A stretch of 39,000 nt of DNA from Opitutus sp. GAS368 (GTDB taxonomy: Bacteria; Verrucomicrobiota; Verrucomicrobiia; Opitutales; Opitutaceae): positions 1-39,000 of the forward strand of contig CAMDOF010000060.1 in assembly GCA_945903465.1 (NCBI GenBank), written 5' to 3'. A model generated the notes under the pieces. The model worked only from the letters and a program-made list of their open reading frames with translations. It was not told where the DNA came from and made no database searches. The translations under genes and the position numbers were made by a program. Below are positions 24,376 to 32,594 of this stretch, in pieces (the stretch's first letter is position 1; every line of letters starts with the position of its first letter).

Positions 24376-25626
24376 TCAAAAGCGAATGGACATGCCCGCC
24401 CGAAGACCGCTCTGGTTGGCGAGATCGATTTTCGTCGAATAATGAGCGTTGGCGGTGTCGATACTCTGCGTGTAACCACCAGCAGACTGCATGACGGCGC
24501 CCGCGTAAAAACCGGAACGATCGGTCAAATCAAATTGGAGGGAAGCATCCGCATAAAAACCGGGCAACAATTTGTTCGCCGAGTTCGTCGACGTATCTGT
24601 GATATCTGCTCCCAGTGGTGCCTCGAAGGTCTGCGTCACGGTATAGTTAGATCCGGAGTAAACCACGGCAGCTCCCGCGCTCACGGTGGCGCGAAAACGC
24701 GTCGTGAACGGAATTAGCAAGGTGGGCCCGACGCGGAACGTATAGTACGCGCCTTTTAATTTCCAACGGTTGTTCACGCTGGTGGTATCGGTCGCGATTG
24801 AGCTCGTGCGCCCAGCGGGTTCATTGCCCAAAAACACACTCGTATCAATCGTCACCGAACCGGCGGATCCATCCTCATTAATTAGAGGGTTCCCGCTAGC
24901 ATCCAACAGGCTGGTCGTGCTGGAGCTAGGCGAGGAATAGGGGGCATCAGGCACGACCTGACCGAAAAGAGAAAAATAATCGCTCACCGTGGTGATCCGC
25001 GCGCGCACGGGTTCGTTAATATTGGCGGCAATATCATTGATCGACATGCCCGCCGTCAAAGTCCACGGCAACCGACCACCGAAGATTTTTCCCATGTCCC
25101 TCGACATGGCGATATCCATTCCCGCGGAAGAAGGCGAGGCGGCCTTACGCGTACCGGTGTCGATTACTTCGGCGGAATAGTTATCGAAACGGACATAGCC
25201 GTTGGTAGAAAGCTGGCTGACGTCAGAATAATTCCACGTATTTGTCCGGCCATCGGGGGCGATCGGATCAAAAGCGGCAGCGCTGCCCTGAGGATCGAGG
25301 ATGGCATTACCGGCGGCGTCGAGACGAGCAACCACGCGGCCATCGGGTTGAACGCCGCCGTTATGGTACAAGCGCTGAAGATTCGCCCCGCTGAGAGCCC
25401 CTAAAATCTCAGGGGAAGGAACCTTGCCTTGACCGAAAAACGAAGTCTTGGCGCCACTGATATAACGGAAGCCCATCACGACGGTACTTTTGGGCTCGTA
25501 GATATACTCGTCGAGATTGCTGAAATCAGGGATCTCCACAGGCGGGGCGCGCCGTTCCTCGTCTTGCGCAAAGACCACGCAGGCCGTGGTGGCAACGGTG
25601 AAAAAAGTGAGGCGAAGAAGTTTCAT
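24376..25626 (-). CDS. Putative outer-membrane beta-barrel protein of unknown function
   Basis: This 416-residue protein has a signal peptide (MKLLRLTFFTVATTACVVFAQ). A mature part follows with alternating polar/aromatic strands, Ser/Thr/Asn-rich loops (for example about residues 225-245) and a C-terminal RAGMSIRF ending in Phe, the classical recognition signal for the BAM machinery. The second half (TLTAGMSINDIAANI, YTFRVGPTLLIPFTTRF, FYADASLQFDLTDRSGFYAGAVM) reads as barrel strands. No catalytic motif is seen and I do not recognise the family. It lies downstream of, and on the same strand as, the TonB-dependent receptor, but a strong terminator separates them. It converges with ispH. Confidence 0.7.
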   Translation of the reverse strand: MKLLRLTFFTVATTACVVFAQDEERRAPPVEIPDFSNLDEYIYEPKSTVVMGFRYISGAKTSFFGQGKVPSPEILGALSGANLQRLYHNGGVQPDGRVVARLDAAGNAILDPQGSAAAFDPIAPDGRTNTWNYSDVSQLSTNGYVRFDNYSAEVIDTGTRKAASPSSAGMDIAMSRDMGKIFGGRLPWTLTAGMSINDIAANINEPVRARITTVSDYFSLFGQVVPDAPYSSPSSSTTSLLDASGNPLINEDGSAGSVTIDTSVFLGNEPAGRTSSIATDTTSVNNRWKLKGAYYTFRVGPTLLIPFTTRFRATVSAGAAVVYSGSNYTVTQTFEAPLGADITDTSTNSANKLLPGFYADASLQFDLTDRSGFYAGAVMQSAGGYTQSIDTANAHYSTKIDLANQSGLRAGMSIRF

Positions 25627-25792
25627 GCGAGAGAGGAAGAACCTAGTGCGACGGCACGATGGCCGGAAGGTTCCGAGAGAACTTCACGACTGATGCCTCA
25701 TTCGTCAACGCGAGATTTAAAGTTCGTTTTTTTACTTTAATTTTTTGCCGAAAAGACCGCGATCGCGCTGCGTCGGTAGCCGCCGTCCCTTC

Positions 25793-25825
25793 AAAAAAAC
25801 GGCCGCCCGAGCGATCGGCGGCCGT
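25793..25825 (-). terminator. Rho-independent terminator of the first TonB-dependent receptor gene
   Basis: Read on the minus strand, ACGGCCGCC (25825-25817) pairs perfectly with GGCGGCCGT (25807-25799) around a nine-base loop, and the T-run (25799-25793) follows directly. It lies about 50 bases after the receptor stop at 25878. Confidence 0.88.
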
Positions 25826-25877
25826 GGCCTGACTACGCGGAGCGAGGCCTAGTCGGGACGCGGGCAACCGGGCGGGA

Positions 25878-28800
25878 TTAGAATTGCCCGGTGACTCCCA
25901 GCCTGAGGGTGCGTGGCACGACCCAGTGAGCGCGTGCCCGCGTCTCAAGATAGGTGTACTGCTCCGGACCTTGCTGACGGAGATTGTTGATGCTGAGGAA
26001 TAATGTCGCATCGGGACGCACTTTGTAAGTGCAACCGGCGTTCATCACGGTCAAAGACTGGCGATAAATATTACCGGTGCCCGGGGACGTGAGACTGTAG
26101 CCCACGGGATATTTACCATTGTAATTCATATCAAAAGAAGCGCCGAACTTCTGATAATTATACAGGAGGCCAACATTGTAAGCGCGCGGCACAAACCCCG
26201 GCACTTGTCCCGGCTTCAGGTCAACCGTGCCCGCAAACTTACCTTCGGTGACTAAGTAGGTGTAATTTGCGCGGAAGGTGAGTCCCTTGAGGGCGCCGGG
26301 CAGGAAGGCGAGGCGCTGGCGGAAGTCCGCTTCGAATCCCTTCAACTTGGCGTCACCAAGGTTGGCCGCCTGAATGATTTCATAGCCGCCATAAAGGCCA
26401 TCAAAGCCGTTATCGGCACCCTCCGCGACGAGCGTACCCGAACGGGTGGCGCTCCCAATATAGTCGATGATCGTTTTGCGGTAACCGGTGATGGAGACCA
26501 GGCCCGTGCTGCTGAAATAGTATTCGAGTTTAAGATCAACATTTGCGGCCATCTGCGGCTGCAAAGCGGGATTACCCATCGTGACTGTACGGTTAGAATC
26601 ACTCGCCGACGGAGATGAAACGAGATTGGCAAGGGCGGGGCGACCATAACTCGTGGACCAACTGCCGCGCGCCTTAAGGTTAGTGGTGAGATCATAGCCG
26701 AGATGAATGCTCGGAAAGAATTTATGATAACCGCCATCGCGTGAGAGCCGAGCAAAGTCCAAGGCGGCGCGTTTAAAGTGGTCAGGCTCGGCGGCCAACG
26801 TGGTGGTGCGAGCGCGGAAGTAGGTGAAAGTATCGGTGGTAACCCATTCCCCGCGGACACCCGCGAGTGCGGTGAAGCGACCAAGCTTGGTGCTCCCTTG
26901 CAGGAACGCGGCATCAACCCCCTCCTCCATGATGCGACGGTTGGTGTATTGCTGAGTGGCCGTAAAATTAACGTCTTCGGACCAGAGCGCCGTATTACCG
27001 AGCGTGGTGCTAACGGCGGCGGGATCCACGACTGGGAGGCGCGTGCCGCCATTGAGCCGTTCGAATTCGGTGAGCGGCATCAGGCCTGGCGTCGGCAGCA
27101 CGGTTCCCGCCACGCCATACCAGCGACGAGGCAGCACCGGGCGATTATTGACGCGGCGATTAATGGTATCAAAACCCGTCTTGAGCGTGATCGGCACCGC
27201 CGTCGCCAGTGTGTAGGCGACCATGACGTTCGCGCTCACCTCGTTGGTATCAGTCACCGTATCACGTTTGTTAAAAACGGTCGAAGTTACCGGCACTGGC
27301 TGCGTACTGGTATTGGCGGCGGTGATGACGAAAGCCTCGTAGCTTGAGGCCGCATATGGGCTCACGCCGCCAGTCCAGTTAAACACGCGCCCCTCGGGAT
27401 CGGCATAATCGAGGATAAAGCCGATCGCGCCCTTCGTCCGCATGGCCACGGTCCCATTCTCGCGCTGCCGCCCCGCGCCCGAATCCCAGTGGGTGTTGCT
27501 CCAGCGGTAAGCGTGATCAACCTTCAGACGGCCCCAGTTGTGTTCAAACGCGAGTGTCCCCGTGGGATTTTTACTGGTAAACGAATATCGCTGCGGGTTA
27601 AGGCGCATTTGCGCCGCGCCGACGGCCACACCGCCAGGCTGCAAGGCCGCATTGTTCACCGGTAAAAACTCGATCCGGTTTGCCGTGTAACCCGCCTTGA
27701 TACCACCCGTCGGATTCGTCACGGGATCGTTAATTGTCTGGTTGGCGGCGAGCCATGGATTCACCGCGGTGTAATGAAAGAACGGCTCAGAGCCAGCGTT
27801 GTAGAGAAACCGGAGCGAGACCAGCGTCGCCGCCGAGGGGCGATAATCCACCCGAGCATTAACGGCGGAAATAAAGCGAACATTCAGCCCACTCTGGCGG
27901 TTATAATCCCGCAACTGGGCCACCGGATTTACGGTGTTTTCATAGAACAGGGTATCCCAGTTATGACCGTTGAGAATTTCTTGATAGGAAGCGCTGACGG
28001 CGATGCCGAGATTACGATTTCCCCCGGCGACGTCGTAACGCCCAGTGTAGTTTACGCTGAAATCCGGACGATACGGGCGCTCAGATACTGCAAACGTGCG
28101 GTCGGACCATTTCGGCGCGAAACGCAGGCCCGCGGTGTAGGCAAAACGGCGTCGCTCCGACATTGCGAGCGGCGAGCGGGTCTTGAGATTGAGTTGGCCA
28201 CCGAGAGAATCGGCGCGCTTGTCTGGGGTCTGGCCCGCGATGATCTCAACCTGCTCGTACATCGATCCGGAAAACGAATGCAACGTCGCGGAGCGACCAT
28301 CGCCACCCACGCCCGTCGCGGACATTCCATCGATATTGAGACGGGTATAGCTCGCGGGCTGGCCACGAATGCTGACGTTGTTAATGAGTTGATCTTCATC
28401 GGTGCTGAACGTGATGCCGGGCAAGCGCGAGACGAGTTCGCCGACATTTTGAGTCGGCAGAATGCCCCACTCATCGAAAGCGGTGACATTTTTTATATTC
28501 GCAGCGTTCCTTTGTTCGGTGATGGAGAGCGCGGAGCCTTCGCGCTGGGTCGCGACAGTGAACACATCCATAAGCAGGGCTTGGCTTGCTTTCATCTCGG
28601 CCTCGACGCGGGTCGTCTCACCGGCGCGGATCGTGGCCGTCACGAGTCGATTATCGAAGCCCTCATAGGTCACCACCAGCTCGACCGGGCCCACGGGTAA
28701 GTTAGACACCATGAAAACACCAGCGCTGTCGGTGAGTTCCGACCGATTCAGTCGTGGAATACTCACCAAGGCACCTTGCAGGGCGTTGCGCGTGGCGGTG

Positions 28801-28952
28801 CTGATCACCGATCCGGAGAGACTACCGGCGGTGGGTGTAGCCGCGCCGGCAGGATGCGCCGCCGACAACCAGGCCACCAGGCCGAAAAAAAGATGACGAC
28901 CCGCGAGAAAAAAAGCGGTCGGTAAACCTTTGCTTGAATGTTTAATATTCAT
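25878..28952 (-). CDS. TonB-dependent receptor with carboxypeptidase-regulatory-like N-terminal domain
   Basis: This 1024-residue outer-membrane receptor should import a large substrate using energy from TonB-ExbBD. A signal peptide lies within about residues 1-38. Next comes a carboxypeptidase-regulatory-like domain (AGSLSGSVISTATRNALQGA through VEAEMK), a TonB-box-like stretch (LMDVFTVATQRE), a plug domain (VGELVSRLPGITF, VSIRGQPASYTRLNIDG, EIIAGQTPDKRAD) and a 22-strand-type barrel ending LRLGVTGQF with a terminal Phe. The layout fits receptors for glycans in Bacteroidetes and Verrucomicrobia, but no SusD partner or glycoside hydrolase is beside it, so the ligand is unknown. It is terminated by its own hairpin and is probably monocistronic. 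Confidence 0.92.
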   Translation of the reverse strand: MNIKHSSKGLPTAFFLAGRHLFFGLVAWLSAAHPAGAATPTAGSLSGSVISTATRNALQGALVSIPRLNRSELTDSAGVFMVSNLPVGPVELVVTYEGFDNRLVTATIRAGETTRVEAEMKASQALLMDVFTVATQREGSALSITEQRNAANIKNVTAFDEWGILPTQNVGELVSRLPGITFSTDEDQLINNVSIRGQPASYTRLNIDGMSATGVGGDGRSATLHSFSGSMYEQVEIIAGQTPDKRADSLGGQLNLKTRSPLAMSERRRFAYTAGLRFAPKWSDRTFAVSERPYRPDFSVNYTGRYDVAGGNRNLGIAVSASYQEILNGHNWDTLFYENTVNPVAQLRDYNRQSGLNVRFISAVNARVDYRPSAATLVSLRFLYNAGSEPFFHYTAVNPWLAANQTINDPVTNPTGGIKAGYTANRIEFLPVNNAALQPGGVAVGAAQMRLNPQRYSFTSKNPTGTLAFEHNWGRLKVDHAYRWSNTHWDSGAGRQRENGTVAMRTKGAIGFILDYADPEGRVFNWTGGVSPYAASSYEAFVITAANTSTQPVPVTSTVFNKRDTVTDTNEVSANVMVAYTLATAVPITLKTGFDTINRRVNNRPVLPRRWYGVAGTVLPTPGLMPLTEFERLNGGTRLPVVDPAAVSTTLGNTALWSEDVNFTATQQYTNRRIMEEGVDAAFLQGSTKLGRFTALAGVRGEWVTTDTFTYFRARTTTLAAEPDHFKRAALDFARLSRDGGYHKFFPSIHLGYDLTTNLKARGSWSTSYGRPALANLVSSPSASDSNRTVTMGNPALQPQMAANVDLKLEYYFSSTGLVSITGYRKTIIDYIGSATRSGTLVAEGADNGFDGLYGGYEIIQAANLGDAKLKGFEADFRQRLAFLPGALKGLTFRANYTYLVTEGKFAGTVDLKPGQVPGFVPRAYNVGLLYNYQKFGASFDMNYNGKYPVGYSLTSPGTGNIYRQSLTVMNAGCTYKVRPDATLFLSINNLRQQGPEQYTYLETRARAHWVVPRTLRLGVTGQF

Positions 28953-29099
28953 TTTGGATCGGTGCGTTCAGTGGGCTGACCCGATTTTTACAACGGGTTT
29001 GTCTCAGAAATTAACTGCAAAATCGACTGATCGGCGATCGAAGTCGACTCTGATTCGCACGCAACCTACCGGAGGTTTTATCGATCCATCCCGAGCAGC

Positions 29100-29285
29100 T
29101 TAATTTGCGCACCGAATAAAGAAGGCCCGCAACGCAGCGATCACGGCGCCGACCGCCAGTACGAAATATGCGACCAGCCGCAACGTAACGCACGATCCCC
29201 AAAGGGAGCCGGTTAAAATCCCGCCCGCGGCCAAACGCACACCGACCAAAACCGCCGCGAAAGCGAGCCTCGACAACGACCACAT
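29100..29285 (-). CDS. Possible small membrane protein
   Basis: This 61-codon frame encodes two hydrophobic stretches (about residues 6-25 and 36-54) with basic residues at the inner ends (MWSLSRLAF... and ALRAFFIRCAN), a pattern unusual for non-coding DNA of this composition. It lies 147 bases upstream of the TonB-dependent receptor on the same strand. There is no good ribosome binding site and no family resemblance, so it could be a chance frame or a remnant. Confidence 0.3.
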   Translation of the reverse strand: MWSLSRLAFAAVLVGVRLAAGGILTGSLWGSCVTLRLVAYFVLAVGAVIAALRAFFIRCAN

Positions 29286-29357
29286 CGGCTCGTTGCTCGA
29301 ACCGGTCAGGTCAGCCGCCGAACCCCCTCGGACAAAAAAACCGAGCCCACCCCCTGG
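29286..29357. other. Start of a gene-poor stretch
   Basis: From the receptor start at 28953 to the IS66 relic at about 29868 there is over 900 bases without a convincing full-size gene. It contains the possible small membrane protein, two short inverted-repeat elements and otherwise nothing I can name. Confidence 0.4.
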
Positions 29358-29496
29358 CAGCCTGTCGGACTGAGAAATTTTTCAAAAGCCGACGCCACAA
29401 AATCGCTTATGCGGCATTTTCTCGGAGGGGTCGGATAGATTTGATAGTCTAAAATTCAGGAAACCTAGTGGAATACTCCTAAAGTCCGAGAGGCTG
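29358..29496. repeat. Short inverted-repeat element (MITE-like), copy 1
   Basis: The ends CAGCCTGTCGGACT (29358-29371) and AGTCCGAGAGGCTG (29483-29496) are inverted repeats matching at 13 of 14 positions around a 139-base unit. CTGG lies directly outside both ends (29354-29357 and 29497-29500), as a four-base target duplication would. No coding sequence is inside. The CTGTCGGACT-type end is shared with the two other copies nearby. Confidence 0.55.
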
Positions 29497-29678
29497 CTGG
29501 CGGTGGAGACTAACGAAACGTAAATCGCGAAAGTTTTATCCTCCGATAAGACGGACAAGGCTGGGTAGTGGGCTCACCAGGAGCACCCGAGACTTCAACC
29601 ACCCTAATCTCCGAAGCCGACAGGGATCGTTAAACTTAAAATTTCGCTAATACCATTGGCATGCGCAGCGCTAGCAGC

Positions 29679-29783
29679 CGGTCGTGGACTTAGCCGCTTG
29701 GAGGCGTTTACCGCTCAAGATTCGACTTTTTAAGCCCCCCCAAGAATTGATTCCCGAGGTCTTGATTTCCTAAGTCCGACCAG
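29679..29783. repeat. Short inverted-repeat element (MITE-like), copy 2
   Basis: One end carries GGACTTAGCCGC (29686-29697) and the other CTAAGTCCGAC (29770-29780), an imperfect inverted pair. The first ~47 bases (29686-29732) match the reverse complement of 31846-31893 in copy 3, including GGACTTAGCCGC and ATTCGACTTT, so these are two copies of one element in opposite orientation. Confidence 0.5.
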
Positions 29784-29867
29784 GTGCCGGTATTTGGTAA
29801 CATTGATAATTTCGGATAAAAGACCGAACCCCAAACCGAATCCAAACTCTGCCCGTGTGCCTGCTTG

Positions 29868-30800
29868 AACAAGGCGGTCTTTCCACCCGAGGTGGGTGCG
29901 CCGGTCCAATGAGGTCCCCGCGTCAAGCCGCCGCCGTCTACCTCAAGAACCACCCACTCCTGACCTCCGCGCGCACCTGTGAGCTGTTCGGCGATCTGAT
30001 CGAGTGCCCGATCAGCGAGGGCACGCTCGCCAATATCCTGCCGAAGACCACGCCCGGCTCGTGGAGACGGCCTTGCAGATCAAAGCGCAGAGAGCCCAAG
30101 CGCCCGTTGTGCATTTTGACGAGAGCGGATCCCGGGTGGACAAAAATCTCTGGTGGGTGCACGCCACCTCGACCGCCCACGCCACCACTGACGATATTCA
30201 TCCCAAGCGCGGCACGGAGGCCATCAATGCCCTCGACATCGTCCCCGGCTTCCTCGGGCGCGCGATCCACGACTTTGGGAAACCGTACTTCGGCTACCCA
30301 TGCGAGCACGGACGGTGCAATGCCCATCCGCTGCGCGAACGGACCTTCGTTCATGAAGAGCATCACAGAACCTGGGCGAAATCGATGATCACCTGCCTGC
30401 TCGACATGAAGGCCGCCGTCGACGCCGCCAAGCCCAACGCGACCGCTCTCCCCCCCTTCCAAGTGCGAACCTGCCAGCGGCGCTACGGGCCATCCTCGAG
30501 GACGCCTACCGTCAAAATCCTCTGGCCCTGTCAGCCCGGGCGAAGAAAGGCGGCGCACAGAAAAAATCCAAGCCCAGGAATCTGCTCGAGCGTCTCGACC
30601 AGCGCCGTTCCCAAGTCCAGGCCTTCCTCACCGACTGCAGGGTCCCGTTCGCTAACAACCAAGCCGAGCGCGCTAACAAGAGGATGAAGGTCCCGCAGAA
30701 AATAGCGGGTCTGTTCCACAGCGAAGACGGCGCCCAGGTGTTCTGCCGCATCCGCCGCGATAGCTCCACCGCGCGCAAGGAACGCCGGGGATGTCGGCGT
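29868..30800 (+). pseudogene. Decayed IS66-family transposase
   Basis: Three frames must be joined to read the protein. FPPEVGAPVQ runs into a stop; after a shift comes RTCELFGDLIECPISEGTLA; after another shift HFDESGSRVDKNLWWVHATS, HPKRGTEAINALDIVPGFL, HDFGKPYFGYPCEHGRCNAH; and after a third, VPFANNQAERANKRMKVPQK and EDGAQVFCRIRRDSSTARKE. These are the IS66 TnpC signatures, including the first two DDE Asp positions. At least one stop and three frameshifts make it inactive. The small IS66 partner genes (tnpA/tnpB-like) are not visible upstream. Confidence 0.85.
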
Positions 30801-30802
30801 AA

Positions 30803-30892
30803 GTGGTCACCGCGCCGTCCGCTGTGCGGAAGGGGCGTCTCCTCACTCAGAGCCGCACCGTGGACCGGGCGGACCACTGTGGTCACCGCGCC
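30803..30892. repeat. 14-base direct repeat after the IS66 relic
   Basis: GTGGTCACCGCGCC occurs at 30803-30816 and again at 30879-30892. The second copy is part of a small palindrome (GACCAC-t-GTGGTC). Their position at the end of the transposase relic suggests remains of element ends, but the family is not clear. Confidence 0.4.
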
Positions 30893-31055
30893 AGAGGTGA
30901 AAGGTGCTCGTGATGGCCGGGAATCGACCTGAGCAGCTACTTTTTTAATATCATTGATCACCAAACTCAGCGCGCAGTTGACCTCCCACCCGAGCGCGGC
31001 ATCTCTTAACCATCGCACTCGCGATGCTTCAACCTGTAAATCAAGTTCCTCTCCT

Positions 31056-31688
31056 ATGGCCTTCGAATTGCCCAAACTCCCGTACGCAGTCACCGCGCTC
31101 GAGCCTCACCTCGACGCCAAGACAATGGAAATCCACCACGGCAAGCATCACAATGCTTACGTCACCAACGCGAATAATCTACTCAAAGACCACGCCGCCC
31201 TCGCCGCACTCCCGGTCAACGCCTTGATCGCCGACCTCGCCCAAGTCCCCGAGGCCATTCGTGGCGGCATCCGCAACAACGCCGGCGGTCACAGCAATCA
31301 CTCGTTTTTCTGGACAATCATGGGTCCAGGTAAAGGCGGCGCCCCCAAGGGCAGCCTCGCCAGCGCGATTAGCGCGACCTTCGGCGATTCCGACAAATTC
31401 AAAGCCGCCTTCGCCGCCGCCGCTGCCACGCGTTTCGGCTCAGGCTGGGCTTGGCTTTATGTCGGTGCCGACAAGAAACTAGCCATCGGCTCCACCGCCA
31501 ATCAGGATAGCCCTCTCATGGGTAAGGCCGTTGCGGGGATCGAGGGCAAACCCATCATCGCCCTCGATGTCTGGGAACACGCCTACTACCTGAATTATCA
31601 AAATCGCCGGCCCGATTACGTTGCTGCCTTTTGGAACGTCATCGACTGGGACGCGGCCGAAGCCAACTTCATTGCCGCTAGCACCTGA
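31056..31688 (+). CDS. sodA: Superoxide dismutase, Mn/Fe family (Mn-type signatures)
   Basis: The enzyme converts superoxide to oxygen and hydrogen peroxide in the cytoplasm; no signal peptide is seen. The 210-residue protein starts [19 protein letters not shown] and holds all four metal ligands: His27 (EIHHGKHH), His82 ([10 protein letters not shown]), Asp171 and His175 ([14 protein letters not shown]). STANQDSPL and the residues around His82 are of the manganese type, though metal choice can only be proven biochemically. I chose the ATG at 31056; upstream codons run into the transposase debris. It is the only intact gene between the IS66 and IS4-like relics and is followed by its own terminator. 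Confidence 0.95.
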   Translation: MAFELPKLPYAVTALEPHLDAKTMEIHHGKHHNAYVTNANNLLKDHAALAALPVNALIADLAQVPEAIRGGIRNNAGGHSNHSFFWTIMGPGKGGAPKGSLASAISATFGDSDKFKAAFAAAAATRFGSGWAWLYVGADKKLAIGSTANQDSPLMGKAVAGIEGKPIIALDVWEHAYYLNYQNRRPDYVAAFWNVIDWDAAEANFIAAST

Positions 31689-31717
31689 GCACCCCACTCA
31701 TCGCTCGGCTTGCTCTC

Positions 31718-31747
31718 AACCGCGCCCTCACCGGCGCGGTTTTTTTT
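31718..31747 (+). terminator. Rho-independent terminator of sodA
   Basis: AACCGCGCC (31718-31726) pairs perfectly with GGCGCGGTT (31733-31741) around a six-base loop, followed by a T-run to 31747. It lies 30 bases after the sodA stop. Confidence 0.92.
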
Positions 31748-31788
31748 GCGCTTCAATTCTCGCCCTACCAACGCGCGCGTCTCGCCCC

Positions 31789-31898
31789 CTATCGGACTGA
31801 GAAAACAAAGGCCTCTGGAGGCGATTATTTGTGAGTTTGAGTTAATAGAAAGTCGAATATGGAGCCACCACACGCCTTCAGGCGGCTAAGTCCGACAG
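31789..31898. repeat. Short inverted-repeat element (MITE-like), copy 3
   Basis: The ends CTATCGGACTGAG (31789-31801) and CTAAGTCCGACAG (31886-31898) are inverted repeats matching at 11 of 13 positions around a 110-base non-coding unit. The right half matches copy 2 in reverse orientation, and TCGGACTGAGAAA (31792-31804) is identical to the left end of copy 1 (29365-29377). Confidence 0.55.
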
Positions 31899-31920
31899 AC
31901 TCCTAACATTCCACCCACGC

Positions 31921-32155
31921 CGTGCGCGTTGTACGTCGCAAACTGGCCGCGCGGCCAGCCTCCCCCCTGAGCAATTCGCCGCCCGCCTTAACGCGATAAC
32001 TCGCCGAAATCCTCGAGGAACCTTGGGTGAGCGGTCGCGGCCGGCGCATCCCCCGTGGCGTTAAACGCAAGATGTCCGGCTACGCTGTGCGTCGCGCCCA
32101 AGCCCCTTCTCAGACGAAGACCTTTGTCGTTAGCATCTATTTAACACCTCAGTAA
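31921..32155 (+). pseudogene. C-terminal relic of an IS4-like transposase
   Basis: Joining frames across two shifts gives VRVVRRKLAARP, then PEQFAARLNAITR, then LAEILEEPWVSGRGRRIP and RGVKRKMSGYAVRR, ending TFVVSIYLTPQ and a stop. The basic R-x-x-PR-x-VKRKMS segment is typical of the C terminus of IS4-type DDE transposases. Only about 75 codons remain and the catalytic core is missing. Confidence 0.55.
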
Positions 32156-32167
32156 ACTGTATTGGGG

Positions 32168-32460
32168 TCAGCCGTGTTCCGCGCCGAAATGGTCGTAAAA
32201 GCGCACGCCTAGCCCCAGGTTTTTCTCCTTATTGGGCTGGCCGGAGCAGAGCCAGACTTCGTTAATGAGCACGTCGGTGAATTTTCGATTTTTGATTCTT
32301 GAAGGGAGGAGATGGCTAGCTCACGGGGAGACGCCATGGCCGGGAGCGGATCGAGATTCACGCACCAGCGGCCGTCGGGCGCGGCGATGGGGGATTTTTT
32401 CTGGCCGGCAAACTCCCCCGTGATCGCGGCGCCGGCGGCCTCGGCGAAGCGGGTGAGGAC
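32168..32460 (-). pseudogene. Broken sialate O-acetylesterase fragment
   Basis: On the minus strand, one frame reads ITGEFAGQKKSPIAAPDGRW and CVNLDPLPAMASPRELAISS. After a one-base shift near 32285 the frame continues FTDVLINEVWLCSGQPN and stops at 32168. EVWLCSGQSNM is the hallmark of sialate/carbohydrate O-acetylesterases; here the catalytic GQSN is GQPN, the reading frame is shifted and everything downstream is lost. Members of this family remove acetyl groups from plant glycans, which fits the esterase locus beside it. Confidence 0.7.
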
Positions 32461-32594
32461 GAGGGCGGAAACCACGAGGAGGTTCGTGGAGGAGGTCGCG
32501 GCGCATCGGGGCTTGAGTGGATGAGATGGGCGGCGGCGCAGCCGAGAAAGTCTCACGGCTTCCGGACTAAGAAGCATTTTTTTGAAGCCCTCGA

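Noticed and set aside
27774..28700. 308-codon plus-strand frame
   Set aside because: It is antisense to the TonB-dependent receptor and reads as a shadow frame, with biased residue use and no family pattern.
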